Notes under the pieces: model-generated
Seen by the model: the letters and a program-made list of their open reading frames with translations, nothing else
What the model was told of the DNA's origin: nothing
Databases searched by the model: none
Program-made: the position numbers and the translations under genes
Shown: piece by piece, positions 10,500 to 19,993 of the stretch
Layout: each line of letters opens with the position of its first letter
Numbering within the stretch: position 1 is the first letter of the stretch
Assembly (NCBI GenBank): GCA_963789495.1
Contig: CAWBLP010000008.1
Span: 372,001-436,000, forward strand
DNA: 64,000 nucleotides
Source: CAWBLP01 sp963789495
GTDB taxonomy: Bacteria > Pseudomonadota > Alphaproteobacteria > Acetobacterales > Acetobacteraceae
Direction: 5' to 3'

Positions 10500-11783
10500 A
10501 TGACAATGCCGTCTTATACCGGTTCAAATTACGCCAACCGTTGGTCCCAGCTCTGGCTCGGGGTCGTCTGCATGATCCTGATCGCCAACCTGCAATATGC
10601 CTGGACCCTGTTCGTCAATCCCATGCAGGAAGCGCATGGCTGGACGAGAGCCGCAATCCAGGTTGCCTTCTCGATTTTCATCGCCACCGAAACCTGGCTG
10701 ACCCCAATTGAAGGTTGGCTGGTCGACTGGCTTGGCGCACGACGCGGCCCGCCCTTGATGATCGGCTTCGGCGGCGTACTGGTCGCACTGGCCTGGGTCG
10801 TCAACTCCTACGCCACGTCACTCAGCACGCTCTATATCGGCGCGGCGCTGGGCGGCATCGGTGCCGGTGCTGTCTATGCCACCTGCGTCGGCAATGCAGT
10901 GAAGTGGTTTCCGGACCGGCGCGGGCTTGCCGTCGGCCTGACCGCGGCGGGGTTCGGCGCCGGGGCGGCGCTGACCGTGATCCCGATCCGCCTGCTGATC
11001 GCCAATGCCGGATATCAGAGCGCGTTCTTCTGGTTCGGCCTCGGCCAGGGCGCCATTCTGCTGCTGATAGCGCCGGTCATGCGCGCCCCGCTGCCGGACG
11101 AAATGCCGCAGACGGCACCGCCAAAGGTGCAGCAATCCAGCCGCAGCTTCACCCCGGCCGAGGTGCTCCGCACGCCGGTATTCTGGCTGCTCTACGTGAT
11201 GTTCGTGCTGGTCTCCGCCAGCGGCCTGATGGCGACGGCACAGATCGCCCCGATCGCGCGCGACCTGGGCTTCAACAGCAGCACGATCCTGTTCGGCGCC
11301 AGCGCGCTGTCCGTCGCCCTGGTGGTGGACAGCATCATGAACGGTGCCGCGCGACCGTTCTTCGGCTGGGTGTCCGACCATATCGGGCGCGAACCGACCA
11401 TGGCGATCGCCTTCACCCTGGGCGGCGCCAGCTTCTTCCTGCTCGCCTATATCGGCCACAGCCCGTGGACCTTCGTGCTGTGCGCCGCGCTGATCTTCTT
11501 CACCTGGGGTGAGATTTTCAGCCTGTTCCCCTCCACCTGCACCGATCTGTTCGGAACCCAATTCGCCACCACCAACGCGATGCTGCTCTATACGGCGAAG
11601 GGAACGTCAGCCTGGCTGGTGCCGCTGGCGAATGTGCTGAAGACGGCAACCGGCGGCTGGCATGTCGTGTTCCTGGTGTCGGCACTGATGAACCTCGTGG
11701 TCGCGTTCTCTGCCATGTTCATCCTGCGGCCGGTGCGCCGGCGACTGGCGGAACGGCGACAGACACCGGCGGTGGCCGCCTAG
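10500..11783 (+). CDS. MFS transporter, oxalate/formate antiporter type
   Basis: A 427-residue, 12-helix major facilitator protein. The pattern WTRAAIQVAFSIFIATETWLTPIEGW near helices 1-2, GGIGAGAVYATCVGNAVKWFPDRRGLA and a C-terminal FLRP-like basic tail match the oxalate/formate antiporter (OFA) group. The substrate could be any small mono- or dicarboxylate. Upstream it abuts the IS5-type element (start 17 bp after the IS end), so its native promoter may have been displaced or an IS-borne one may be used. Its TAG stop lies in the CTAG flank of the 148-bp MITE, so the original C-terminus may have been altered by that insertion. Confidence 0.85.
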   Translation: MTMPSYTGSNYANRWSQLWLGVVCMILIANLQYAWTLFVNPMQEAHGWTRAAIQVAFSIFIATETWLTPIEGWLVDWLGARRGPPLMIGFGGVLVALAWVVNSYATSLSTLYIGAALGGIGAGAVYATCVGNAVKWFPDRRGLAVGLTAAGFGAGAALTVIPIRLLIANAGYQSAFFWFGLGQGAILLLIAPVMRAPLPDEMPQTAPPKVQQSSRSFTPAEVLRTPVFWLLYVMFVLVSASGLMATAQIAPIARDLGFNSSTILFGASALSVALVVDSIMNGAARPFFGWVSDHIGREPTMAIAFTLGGASFFLLAYIGHSPWTFVLCAALIFFTWGEIFSLFPSTCTDLFGTQFATTNAMLLYTAKGTSAWLVPLANVLKTATGGWHVVFLVSALMNLVVAFSAMFILRPVRRRLAERRQTPAVAA

Positions 11784-11931
11784 CAGGCTGCTGAAAAAGG
11801 ATTTTCGGGGCCCGGCCTCGCAACGATAACTCGCGAAATCGATGCTGAGCGCAAGATTAATTCGCGGCGACCGCTGCTGCAATTCTTTTCGTTCATTCGT
11901 TGCGGAGTCGCTGGACTTTTTCAGCAGCCTG
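11784..11931. mobile_element. 148-bp MITE (copy 1), IS5-type ends
   Basis: A short non-coding element bounded by the inverted repeats CAGGCTGCTGAAAAAG and CTTTTTCAGCAGCCTG. It is flanked by CTAG on the left (11780-11783) and CCAG on the right, a 4-bp target duplication with one change. It differs from copy 2 (41955-42102) at only two positions. Its first 15 bp equal the ends of the complete IS5-type element at 9182, so mobilisation in trans is likely. Confidence 0.85.
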
Positions 11932-12030
11932 CCAGACCCTGGCTCTCGTGTCCGGGCGCCGTGGTGGACAAGTAAGTTCGGGGCGTTGCCCTGAACCGCG
12001 CCGGGTTTGCCGGAGGCTGTTTGGTTTGAG

Positions 12031-12936
12031 TCATGCCGCCATGGCGTGCTCGTTGGCTTGGGCATAGTAGCGCGCTTCGGCCTCGGCGGGCGGGATATTT
12101 CCGATCGGTTCGAGCAAGCGACGATTGTTGAACCAGTCGACCCATTCGAGGGTGGCGAATTCCACGGCTTCCGCGCCGCGCCACGGGCCGCGCCGATGGA
12201 TCACCTCGGCCTTGAATAGGCCGTTGATGGTTTCGGCGAGCGCGTTGTCGTAGCTGTCGCCGACGCTGCCGACGGAAGGTTCGATCCCAGCTTCAAGCAA
12301 GCGCTCGCTGTAGCGGATCGAGAGGTACTGGGCGCCACGGTCGCTGTGGTGCACAAGGCCGCCCTTGCGGACCGGGCGACGATCGCACAATGCCTGCTCG
12401 AGCGCATCGAGCACGAAGTCCGCTCGTGCTGAGCGCGATACGCGCCAGCCGACGATGCGCCGGGCAAAGACGTCGATGACGAAAGCGACATAGACGAAGC
12501 CCTGCCAGGTGGCGACGTAGGTAAAGTCGGAAACCCACAAAACATTGGGCGCTGACGCCCGGAATTGCCGCTTCACACGGTCAAGCGGGCTCGGCGCCGA
12601 TTTGTCGCTGTGCGTGGTCTTCACTGTTTTGCCGCGCACCGCGCCAGCCAGGCGCATCTGCTTCATCAGGCGCGCCACCTGACAGCAGGGCGCTGGGATG
12701 GCCTCGCGCCGGAGCTGCCGCCAGACCTTGCGCACGCCATAGACCCGGAAGTTCGCTTCCCAGACCCGCCTGATGTCGGCCTGTAAGGCCCTATCGCGCC
12801 GCGCCCGCGCGGATAGCTTGCCTGGATCGGCGCGCTTTGCCGCGTGCGCATGGTAGGTGCTCGGGGCGATCGGCAGAACCCGGCAGATCGGCTCGACCCC
12901 GTAGGCAGTGCGATGATCGTCGACGAACGCGATCAT
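12031..12936 (-). CDS. IS3-family transposase OrfB (catalytic subunit)
   Basis: A 301-residue rve-type DDE integrase-fold protein. It has an N-terminal HTH-like region (YGVEPICRVLPIAPSTYHAH) and catalytic residues in WVSDFTYVATWQG (Asp), VHHSDRGAQYLSIRYSERL (Asp) and DNALAETINGLFKAEVI (Glu). Its start overlaps the end of orfA in ATGA (12933-12936), so it may be made by coupling or as an OrfAB fusion through frameshifting further upstream. No classical A6G slippery site was seen. Confidence 0.92.
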   Translation of the reverse strand: MIAFVDDHRTAYGVEPICRVLPIAPSTYHAHAAKRADPGKLSARARRDRALQADIRRVWEANFRVYGVRKVWRQLRREAIPAPCCQVARLMKQMRLAGAVRGKTVKTTHSDKSAPSPLDRVKRQFRASAPNVLWVSDFTYVATWQGFVYVAFVIDVFARRIVGWRVSRSARADFVLDALEQALCDRRPVRKGGLVHHSDRGAQYLSIRYSERLLEAGIEPSVGSVGDSYDNALAETINGLFKAEVIHRRGPWRGAEAVEFATLEWVDWFNNRRLLEPIGNIPPAEAEARYYAQANEHAMAA

Positions 12937-13265
12937 GGCTTGGACCGGCGGTCGAGCTCCGCCATCGCAAAATACGCCGACGCCTTGCGCAGAATCTCGT
13001 TGGCCTGGCGCAGTTCGCGCACTTCGCGTTCCAGGGCCTTGATGCGCTCACGGTCATCGCTGGTTGGACCAGCCCGCAGCCCCTGGTCGCGCTCCGCCTG
13101 GCGCACCCAGCCGCGCAACGTCTCCCCTGTGCAACCGATCTTGGCTGCAATCGAGCCGATCGCCGCCCACTGCGAGGCGTGATCCGCCCCGTGCTCCAAC
13201 ACCATCCGGACCGCACGCGATCGCACCTCGGCCGAGTAGCGGTTCGCCGTCTTTGCCTTCTCCAT
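12933..13265 (-). CDS. IS3-family transposase OrfA (DNA-binding subunit)
   Basis: A 110-residue protein with an N-terminal helix-turn-helix of the Tnp_1/HTH_Tnp type (EVRSRAVRMVLEHGADHASQ, IGCTGETLRGWVRQAERDQG). A C-terminal leucine-zipper-like coiled coil (RIKALEREVRELRQANEILRK) usually mediates multimerisation with OrfB. It starts at an ATG at 13265, 24 bp inside the inverted repeat. Complete and without frameshift. Confidence 0.92.
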   Translation of the reverse strand: MEKAKTANRYSAEVRSRAVRMVLEHGADHASQWAAIGSIAAKIGCTGETLRGWVRQAERDQGLRAGPTSDDRERIKALEREVRELRQANEILRKASAYFAMAELDRRSKP

Positions 13266-13315
13266 CGCTCCAACCTCTCAAGGTTCAGAGCCTCCGGCAA
13301 ACCCGGCGCGGTTCA

Positions 13316-13565
13316 CCCCGAACCTCACCACGGGCTTTGTCCCCTGGCCTCTCTGCAAACGCACAGCTTTGCAATCCATGCTGTTCGGGTTGGGGAGGAT
13401 GTGCGAGCGTCTCGGACCGAACGATCATCTCGACCGGCCTCCTCCCCAACCCGAATAATATGTGGTTCCAAGGGCTGTGCCCTTGGCGGGGTTTCAAGGG
13501 GCAGCGCCCCTTGATGGGGGCTTGGGGGCAACCGCCCCGATACGTGCTGGCGTCCCGCCCGGGCG
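13316..13565 (+). repeat. Dispersed multi-hairpin element, copy A (right part; left part 11962-11991)
   Basis: Intergenic GC-rich hairpin module split by the IS3 element. Visible modules in order are the end of hairpin 1, CACGGGCTTTGTCCCCTGG (hairpin 2), CTTTGCAATCC, GTTCGGGTTGGGGAGGA paired with TCCTCCCCAACCCGAA, CCAAGGGCTGTGCCCTTGG, and AGGGGCAGCGCCCCTTGA followed by GGGGGCAACCGCCCC. The same modules in the same order recur at 24688, 27783, 37432 and, inverted, at 63650. It encodes no protein that I can support. Confidence 0.8.
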
Positions 13566-13574
13566 CGTCGCTCC

Positions 13575-14393
13575 CTAGCCAGCAGCGGGTGAGATTTCGT
13601 CCGTCCAGACGGTGAAGCCGGCGAGGAAGTTGGGGCCAAACGTGTTGCTGATCGGCACATCGACCGCATCGCGGCCGCGCGCGATCAGGATGCGGCCCCG
13701 GCGCGGCTCGTTGTTGCGCGGATCGAAGGTGTGCCAGGCGCCTTCCAGATACGCCTCGAACCAGCCGGCAAAATCCATCGGCGCGTAGGGCGGTGGCAGG
13801 CCGATATCGCTGAGATAGCCGGTGCAATAGCGAGCCGGGATGTTCATGCAGCGGCAGAAGGCCACGGCGAGATGCGCGAAGTCGCGACAGACGCCTTGCC
13901 GCTCGTTGAAGCCTTCCCAGGCGGTTCGGGTCGGCCGAGCTGTTGCGTAGTCGAACTTGATGTGCTGGTGGACGAAATCGCAGATCGCCTGGACGCGCGG
14001 CCAGCCCTCCGGCGTGTGGCCGAACAACTGCCAGGCGGCCTCGGACAGCAGGTCGGTCTCACAGTAGCGGCTGCCGAGCAGGAACATCATGGCGTCGTCG
14101 GGCAGGTCCTCGACCTTGTGCTGCCGCGCTGACGGGATGACGGGATCGGGCAGGCCGGCATCGTTGACCACGGCGGAGGTCGTGATCCGGGTCCGGCCGG
14201 GCGGCGCGACCAGGCGGCTGCACCAATTGCCGAACGCGTCATGGTAGCCATGGACCTGCAGGGCTGGCTCGGTCATCACGTGGTCGGCCACCACGACATC
14301 ACCGACGCGGGAGTGGTGGATATTCAGCATCAGCACCATCGGCGTTGGCTGAGGGCAGTCGTAGAGCAGTTCGTAGCCAACGCGAATTTGCAT
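13575..14393 (-). CDS. Transglutaminase-like cysteine peptidase family protein
   Basis: A 272-residue protein. The chosen ATG at 14393 (MQIRVGYELLYDCPQPTPM) has GGAGG six bases upstream. The N-terminal half is the beta-rich domain that precedes bacterial transglutaminase cores (Bact_transglu_N pattern). The core has the catalytic Cys in NERQGVCRDFAHLAVAFCR, the His in EAYLEGAWHTFDPR and the Asp just after it in FDPRNN. Family members act as proteases, peptide cyclases or transamidases; in proteobacteria they are often near alpha-E/ATP-grasp genes, which are absent here. The specific substrate is unknown and no signal peptide is seen, so it is probably cytoplasmic. Confidence 0.87.
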   Translation of the reverse strand: MQIRVGYELLYDCPQPTPMVLMLNIHHSRVGDVVVADHVMTEPALQVHGYHDAFGNWCSRLVAPPGRTRITTSAVVNDAGLPDPVIPSARQHKVEDLPDDAMMFLLGSRYCETDLLSEAAWQLFGHTPEGWPRVQAICDFVHQHIKFDYATARPTRTAWEGFNERQGVCRDFAHLAVAFCRCMNIPARYCTGYLSDIGLPPPYAPMDFAGWFEAYLEGAWHTFDPRNNEPRRGRILIARGRDAVDVPISNTFGPNFLAGFTVWTDEISPAAG

Positions 14394-14649
14394 GCTGCAC
14401 CTCCAGATGCCTTGGGACAAACTCGAACATTCGCCGCGCGCCTTATCCGCCGCCGGTTTGGGCCTTGCCGCGACCAGGGAACACCACGCAGTCGACTTCA
14501 CGTTGGAGCGGAGCGCCGGAATTACTATCCTGGCGTAGTGCGAATCGGGTCACCAATCCTTAACCCGGGTTCGCCATTGGGTCGTCGGACCGCATTGTTC
14601 CACCCGGAACCAGGCGTTGGCCGGCAATACAGGTCAGGAACGCGCCTTC

Positions 14650-14898
14650 ATGACACGTGAGACCGTCTATCTGGTTCAGGGATATCGGCCCGGCAAAGGC
14701 ACCCGGCTGAACGCCGACATGCCGATCCGCTGCAAGTCGTCGGAGGTTGCTCGTCGAACCGCGGAACGGCTCGCCACCATCAAGGCCGGAGTGGTTGCAT
14801 TTGCAACGTCCGGGGATGCAGAGCTGGGTGAATACGACGACGAGCCGACGATCATTTTCAGAACCGGCCGACTGCCGCCCCCGTTCCTGGGAGAATAG
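14650..14898 (+). CDS. Small conserved-looking hypothetical protein (82 aa)
   Basis: The start is taken at the ATG at 14650 (MTRETVYLVQGYRPGKGTRL). The composition is that of a real small globular protein: a beta-hairpin start, a helix (SSEVARRTAERLATIKAG) and an acidic C-terminal strand (GEYDDEPTIIFRTGRLP). No family is recognised. It stands alone between the transglutaminase-like gene (divergent) and msrA (convergent). It could be a spurious ORF, but codon use is like the neighbours. Confidence 0.5.
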   Translation: MTRETVYLVQGYRPGKGTRLNADMPIRCKSSEVARRTAERLATIKAGVVAFATSGDAELGEYDDEPTIIFRTGRLPPPFLGE

Positions 14899-15052
14899 CT
14901 CCCCCCTCCCGCAATGCTGGGCGAGTTCCGGACACTGCGAAATCCGACATGCGAGGGCGAAAAGCCCTTCCCCCTCGTGACCGGAGGCAGGGCGGCCCTG
15001 CCTGCCGCCCTGCCCTGACCACGGGGGCGCTCCTGCCGGAAGAAAACCTGCC

Positions 15053-15601
<549 letters not shown>

Positions 15602-15689
15602 ATTCTTGGCTCCTTTGCCGCTGACCGATCATATTGGGACGACCCGCGAAACGCCAAAGCAGCCTCGGTCGGCCACTCGACCGGAGGGG

Positions 15690-16364
15690 TCAGTGGAACC
15701 CGGTCGCCACCACGTAGAGCTCGCTCGATTCCTTGCGACTGGCCGGCGGCTTGGCGTGACGCACCTGGGTGAAGGACCGCTTCATGCGCTCCAGCATCCC
15801 CCGCTCGGAGCCGCCCTGAAACACCTTCGCCACGAAGGCGCCGCCTGGCACCAGCACCTCCAGCGCGAACTCCAGTGCCGCCTCGGCCAGCGCCATGATC
15901 CGCAGATGGTCGGTTGCGGTATGGCCGGTGGTGTTCGGCGCCATGTCCGACAGCACCAGGTCCGCCTTGCCGCCGAGCAGGGCGAGCAGGCGGTCCGGCG
16001 CGGAGGGATCGGTGAAGTCGAGGGTCACCACCTCGGCCCCCGGTATCGGGTCCATCGGCAGCAGGTCCAGCGCCACCACCTGGGCGGCCTTCCGGTTCGC
16101 CACCACCTGGGTCCAGCCGCCCGGCGCGGCGCCCAAATCCACCACCCGCATTCCCGCCCGCAGCAGGTGGAAGCGTTCATCCAGTTCCAGCAGCTTGAAG
16201 GCGGCGCGGGAGCGCCAGCCCTGCTGCTTCGCCGCCGTCACATACGGGTCGTTGAGCTGGCGCGCCAGCCAGCGCTGGGAGCCGGCGCTGCGGCCACTGG
16301 CCGAGCGTACCGGCACAGCCAGGCCACGTGGGCCAGGCGGAGACTTGCCCCCGGGTTTGCTCAT
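15690..16364 (-). CDS. rlmE: 23S rRNA (uridine-2'-O) methyltransferase
   Basis: A 224-residue FtsJ/RrmJ-type SAM methyltransferase starting MSKPGGKSPPGPRG; its ATG overlaps the ppx stop in ATGA (16361-16364). The SAM site is RVVDLGAAPGGWTQV. The K-D-K-E catalytic set is visible: Lys in RSRAAFKLLELDERF, Asp in ADLVLSDMAPNTTG, Lys in AFVAKVFQG and Glu in SSELYVVATGF. It methylates U2552 (E. coli numbering) of 23S rRNA late in 50S assembly. The ppx-rlmE pair is a common alphaproteobacterial arrangement. Confidence 0.94.
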   Translation of the reverse strand: MSKPGGKSPPGPRGLAVPVRSASGRSAGSQRWLARQLNDPYVTAAKQQGWRSRAAFKLLELDERFHLLRAGMRVVDLGAAPGGWTQVVANRKAAQVVALDLLPMDPIPGAEVVTLDFTDPSAPDRLLALLGGKADLVLSDMAPNTTGHTATDHLRIMALAEAALEFALEVLVPGGAFVAKVFQGGSERGMLERMKRSFTQVRHAKPPASRKESSELYVVATGFH

Positions 16365-17431
16365 CCGACCCGGCGCATTCCTGGCCGGAACGGTCCGCGC
16401 AGGCCCCGCTCCCGCTCCGCGCGGATCATGCGCAGCAGCATGCCCTCCCGCAGGCCACGATCCGCCACCAGGATGCGCGGCGCGGGCCATAGGCGGGCGA
16501 TGGCAGCGAACACGGCACAGCCGGGGAGGACGAAATCTACCCGCTCCGGCCCGACGCAGGGATGCGCCGCCAGCCCGTCGCGGCCGAGCGCCCGCAGGCT
16601 GGCCAGGGCCGCATCGGCGTCGGCCGCGCTCAGTGCGACACCATCGACCAGGGGGCGGCGATAGCGGGTCAGGTTCAGCGCCACGCCGGCCAGCGTGGTG
16701 ACCGTGCCGCTGGTGCCCAGCAACGTCACCCCGCCGTCGCGGATTTCATGGGCGATGCAATGGACACGCTCGAACGCGGTCAGCCGGGCGACCACGTCGT
16801 CGACCATGGTCTCGAACCCGTCGGCGGTGAAGCCGGCGCCGCCCCAGCGTTCGGCCAGCGTCACCACGCCGATCGGCAGCGACTCGTAGCCGATCAGCGT
16901 CGGCAGCCCGTCGGTCAGCCGCACCCAGGCGAGTTCGGTGGACCCGCCGCCGATATCGAACAGCAGCGCCCGCCGCTCGCCCCCCGCCAGCAGCGGCGCA
17001 CACGACTCGAGTGCGAGTTCCGCCTCCTCGCGGGTGGAGATGATGCCGATATCCAGCCCGGTCTCGGTCCGCACGCGGGCCAGGAACTCGGCGCCATTCG
17101 CCGCACGGCGACAGGCTTCGGTGGCGATCGCGCGCAGCCGGCGCACCGGGCGGCGGGCCAGACGAGCGGTGCAGGCGTGCAGCGCGCCCAGTGCGCGGTC
17201 CATGGCGGAGCTGGAGAGGGCGCCGGTGTGGTGCAGCCCCTCGCCCAGGCGCACGATGCGGGAGAAGCTGTCCAGCACGCGAAACCCGTCGCCGGCGGGG
17301 GTTCCGACCAGCATGCGGCAATTGTTGGTGCCGAGGTCAAGCGCAGCGAACGCCGGGCCGAACGTCCGGCGCTGCTCTTCCACCCGCTGGTCTGGGTGGC
17401 CAATCGCGACCGGCTCCTGCCGCAGCGTCAT
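16361..17431 (-). CDS. ppx: Exopolyphosphatase / pppGpp phosphohydrolase family protein
   Basis: About 356 residues with the ASKHA (actin/hexokinase) fold: phosphate-1 motif FAALDLGTNNCRMLVGTP, phosphate-2 motif LLFDIGGGSTELAWV and adenosine-region GTSGTVTTLAGVAL. It lacks the C-terminal HD domain of long Ppx/GppA enzymes, as is common in alphaproteobacteria. It removes terminal phosphate from polyphosphate or pppGpp. It is translationally coupled to rlmE. Start uncertain: I prefer the ATG at 17431 (MTLRQEPVAIG); a GTG at 17470 in the same frame is the alternative, and neither has a strong ribosome site. Confidence 0.9.
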   Translation of the reverse strand: MTLRQEPVAIGHPDQRVEEQRRTFGPAFAALDLGTNNCRMLVGTPAGDGFRVLDSFSRIVRLGEGLHHTGALSSSAMDRALGALHACTARLARRPVRRLRAIATEACRRAANGAEFLARVRTETGLDIGIISTREEAELALESCAPLLAGGERRALLFDIGGGSTELAWVRLTDGLPTLIGYESLPIGVVTLAERWGGAGFTADGFETMVDDVVARLTAFERVHCIAHEIRDGGVTLLGTSGTVTTLAGVALNLTRYRRPLVDGVALSAADADAALASLRALGRDGLAAHPCVGPERVDFVLPGCAVFAAIARLWPAPRILVADRGLREGMLLRMIRAERERGLRGPFRPGMRRVG

Positions 17432-17628
17432 TGCGCCATGATCCCCGTCGGTGACGGCTTGGGCAAGCACCGAATGCGGGGATAGGCCGGAATGGCCCAG
17501 AATTCACCCTGTGGTACGGCGGCATACAGGGAAGGATCGAGGACGTTGCCCCCGAACTCCCATTAAGGGGCGCTTCCCTTGAATTCCTGCCAAGATGCAT
17601 GGCACGCGTCGTCGTGACGGATCGCGGC

Positions 17629-19233
<1,605 letters not shown>

Positions 19234-19993
19234 ATGCTTGTCCTTTTGAGATCATTGATGCGACCGAATCACGCGGCCGGATTTCGGCTTGCCTTCCATC
19301 TCGCGGCGACGCCGAGGGCCTGGTACTCCTGCGTGACCAGGAGTTGCTTATTCCTAAAACGCGGTGTCGATACTAAACGCCTGCCAAACCCAAGACAGCG
19401 GCCACGCACTGCGCCTGACGGCGCTGGCTGGCACGCTGGTTCGATCTGGCATCCGACGACCCGGCCGGGCCGCTTTCTACGCACCGTATCACGCTTCTCC
19501 AGGTGGCTCTAGCACTCATGGGGCGGGAGTGCCAGAGCCCTGCCGTGGTTCGCGTCGGAAATCTGCGGCGCGTCCCGACGCGGCCGGGCCATCCAGGATT
19601 CTCCTCAGCTGCATGCGACCACGGACGGGCCTGCGCCGCCTGCATGTTCAGCTCCGGTGCGTCAGGATGGAGCGAAACGTGGCAAGGGAACGGCGCACTT
19701 CCCGCCTTGGCCGGGCCTGACCCGGCCATCTATCCAAGATAGTGCATGCCGGGCGCGCTGCGCGACCCGAACGTTCCGGTGTAGATGGCCGGGTCGGACC
19801 CGGCCATGACGGAAAGTGAAGCCGGCCAGGACGCAAAATCGACCCGGCTGTGACGCAAGGGCGAGGCCGGCTGTGAAATGAACCGGATCCTGCATGACGC
19901 AAACTCCATTCCGCTCCTTCAACGCATATCAAGCCTTCGCCCGCCGCGACGCGGCAGGTGCGACCGCCGCGCCCCGGCTGTTGGCATCCGGGC
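19234..19993. other. Non-coding interval with REP-like palindromes
   Basis: There is no convincing gene in these 760 bp between groEL and the malic enzyme gene. They contain two palindromes of one type, TGGCCGGGCCTGACCCGGCCA at 19708-19728 and TGGCCGGGTCGGACCCGGCCA at 19786-19806. These sit 57 bp apart, like a REP/BIME pair of the kind common between alphaproteobacterial genes. The rest shows no recognisable motif. Confidence 0.6.

Larger units (their letters stand above)
11992..13315 (-). mobile_element. IS3-family insertion sequence (1324 bp) inserted in a dispersed hairpin repeat
   Basis: Perfect 27-bp terminal inverted repeats lie at 11992-12018 and 13289-13315, beginning TGAACCGCGCCGGG and ending in the complementary ...CGGTTCA (TG...CA ends as in IS3 elements). 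They enclose overlapping orfA and orfB. The flanks share CCC, a 3-bp target duplication. Rejoining the flanks rebuilds a GGGGCGTTGCCCC hairpin of the dispersed element that continues at 13316. Confidence 0.93.

Noticed and set aside
12933..12950. Programmed -1 frameshift signal between IS3 orfA and orfB
   Set aside because: No A6G or similar slippery heptamer is visible at the overlap; the ATGA overlap alone fits simple translational coupling.
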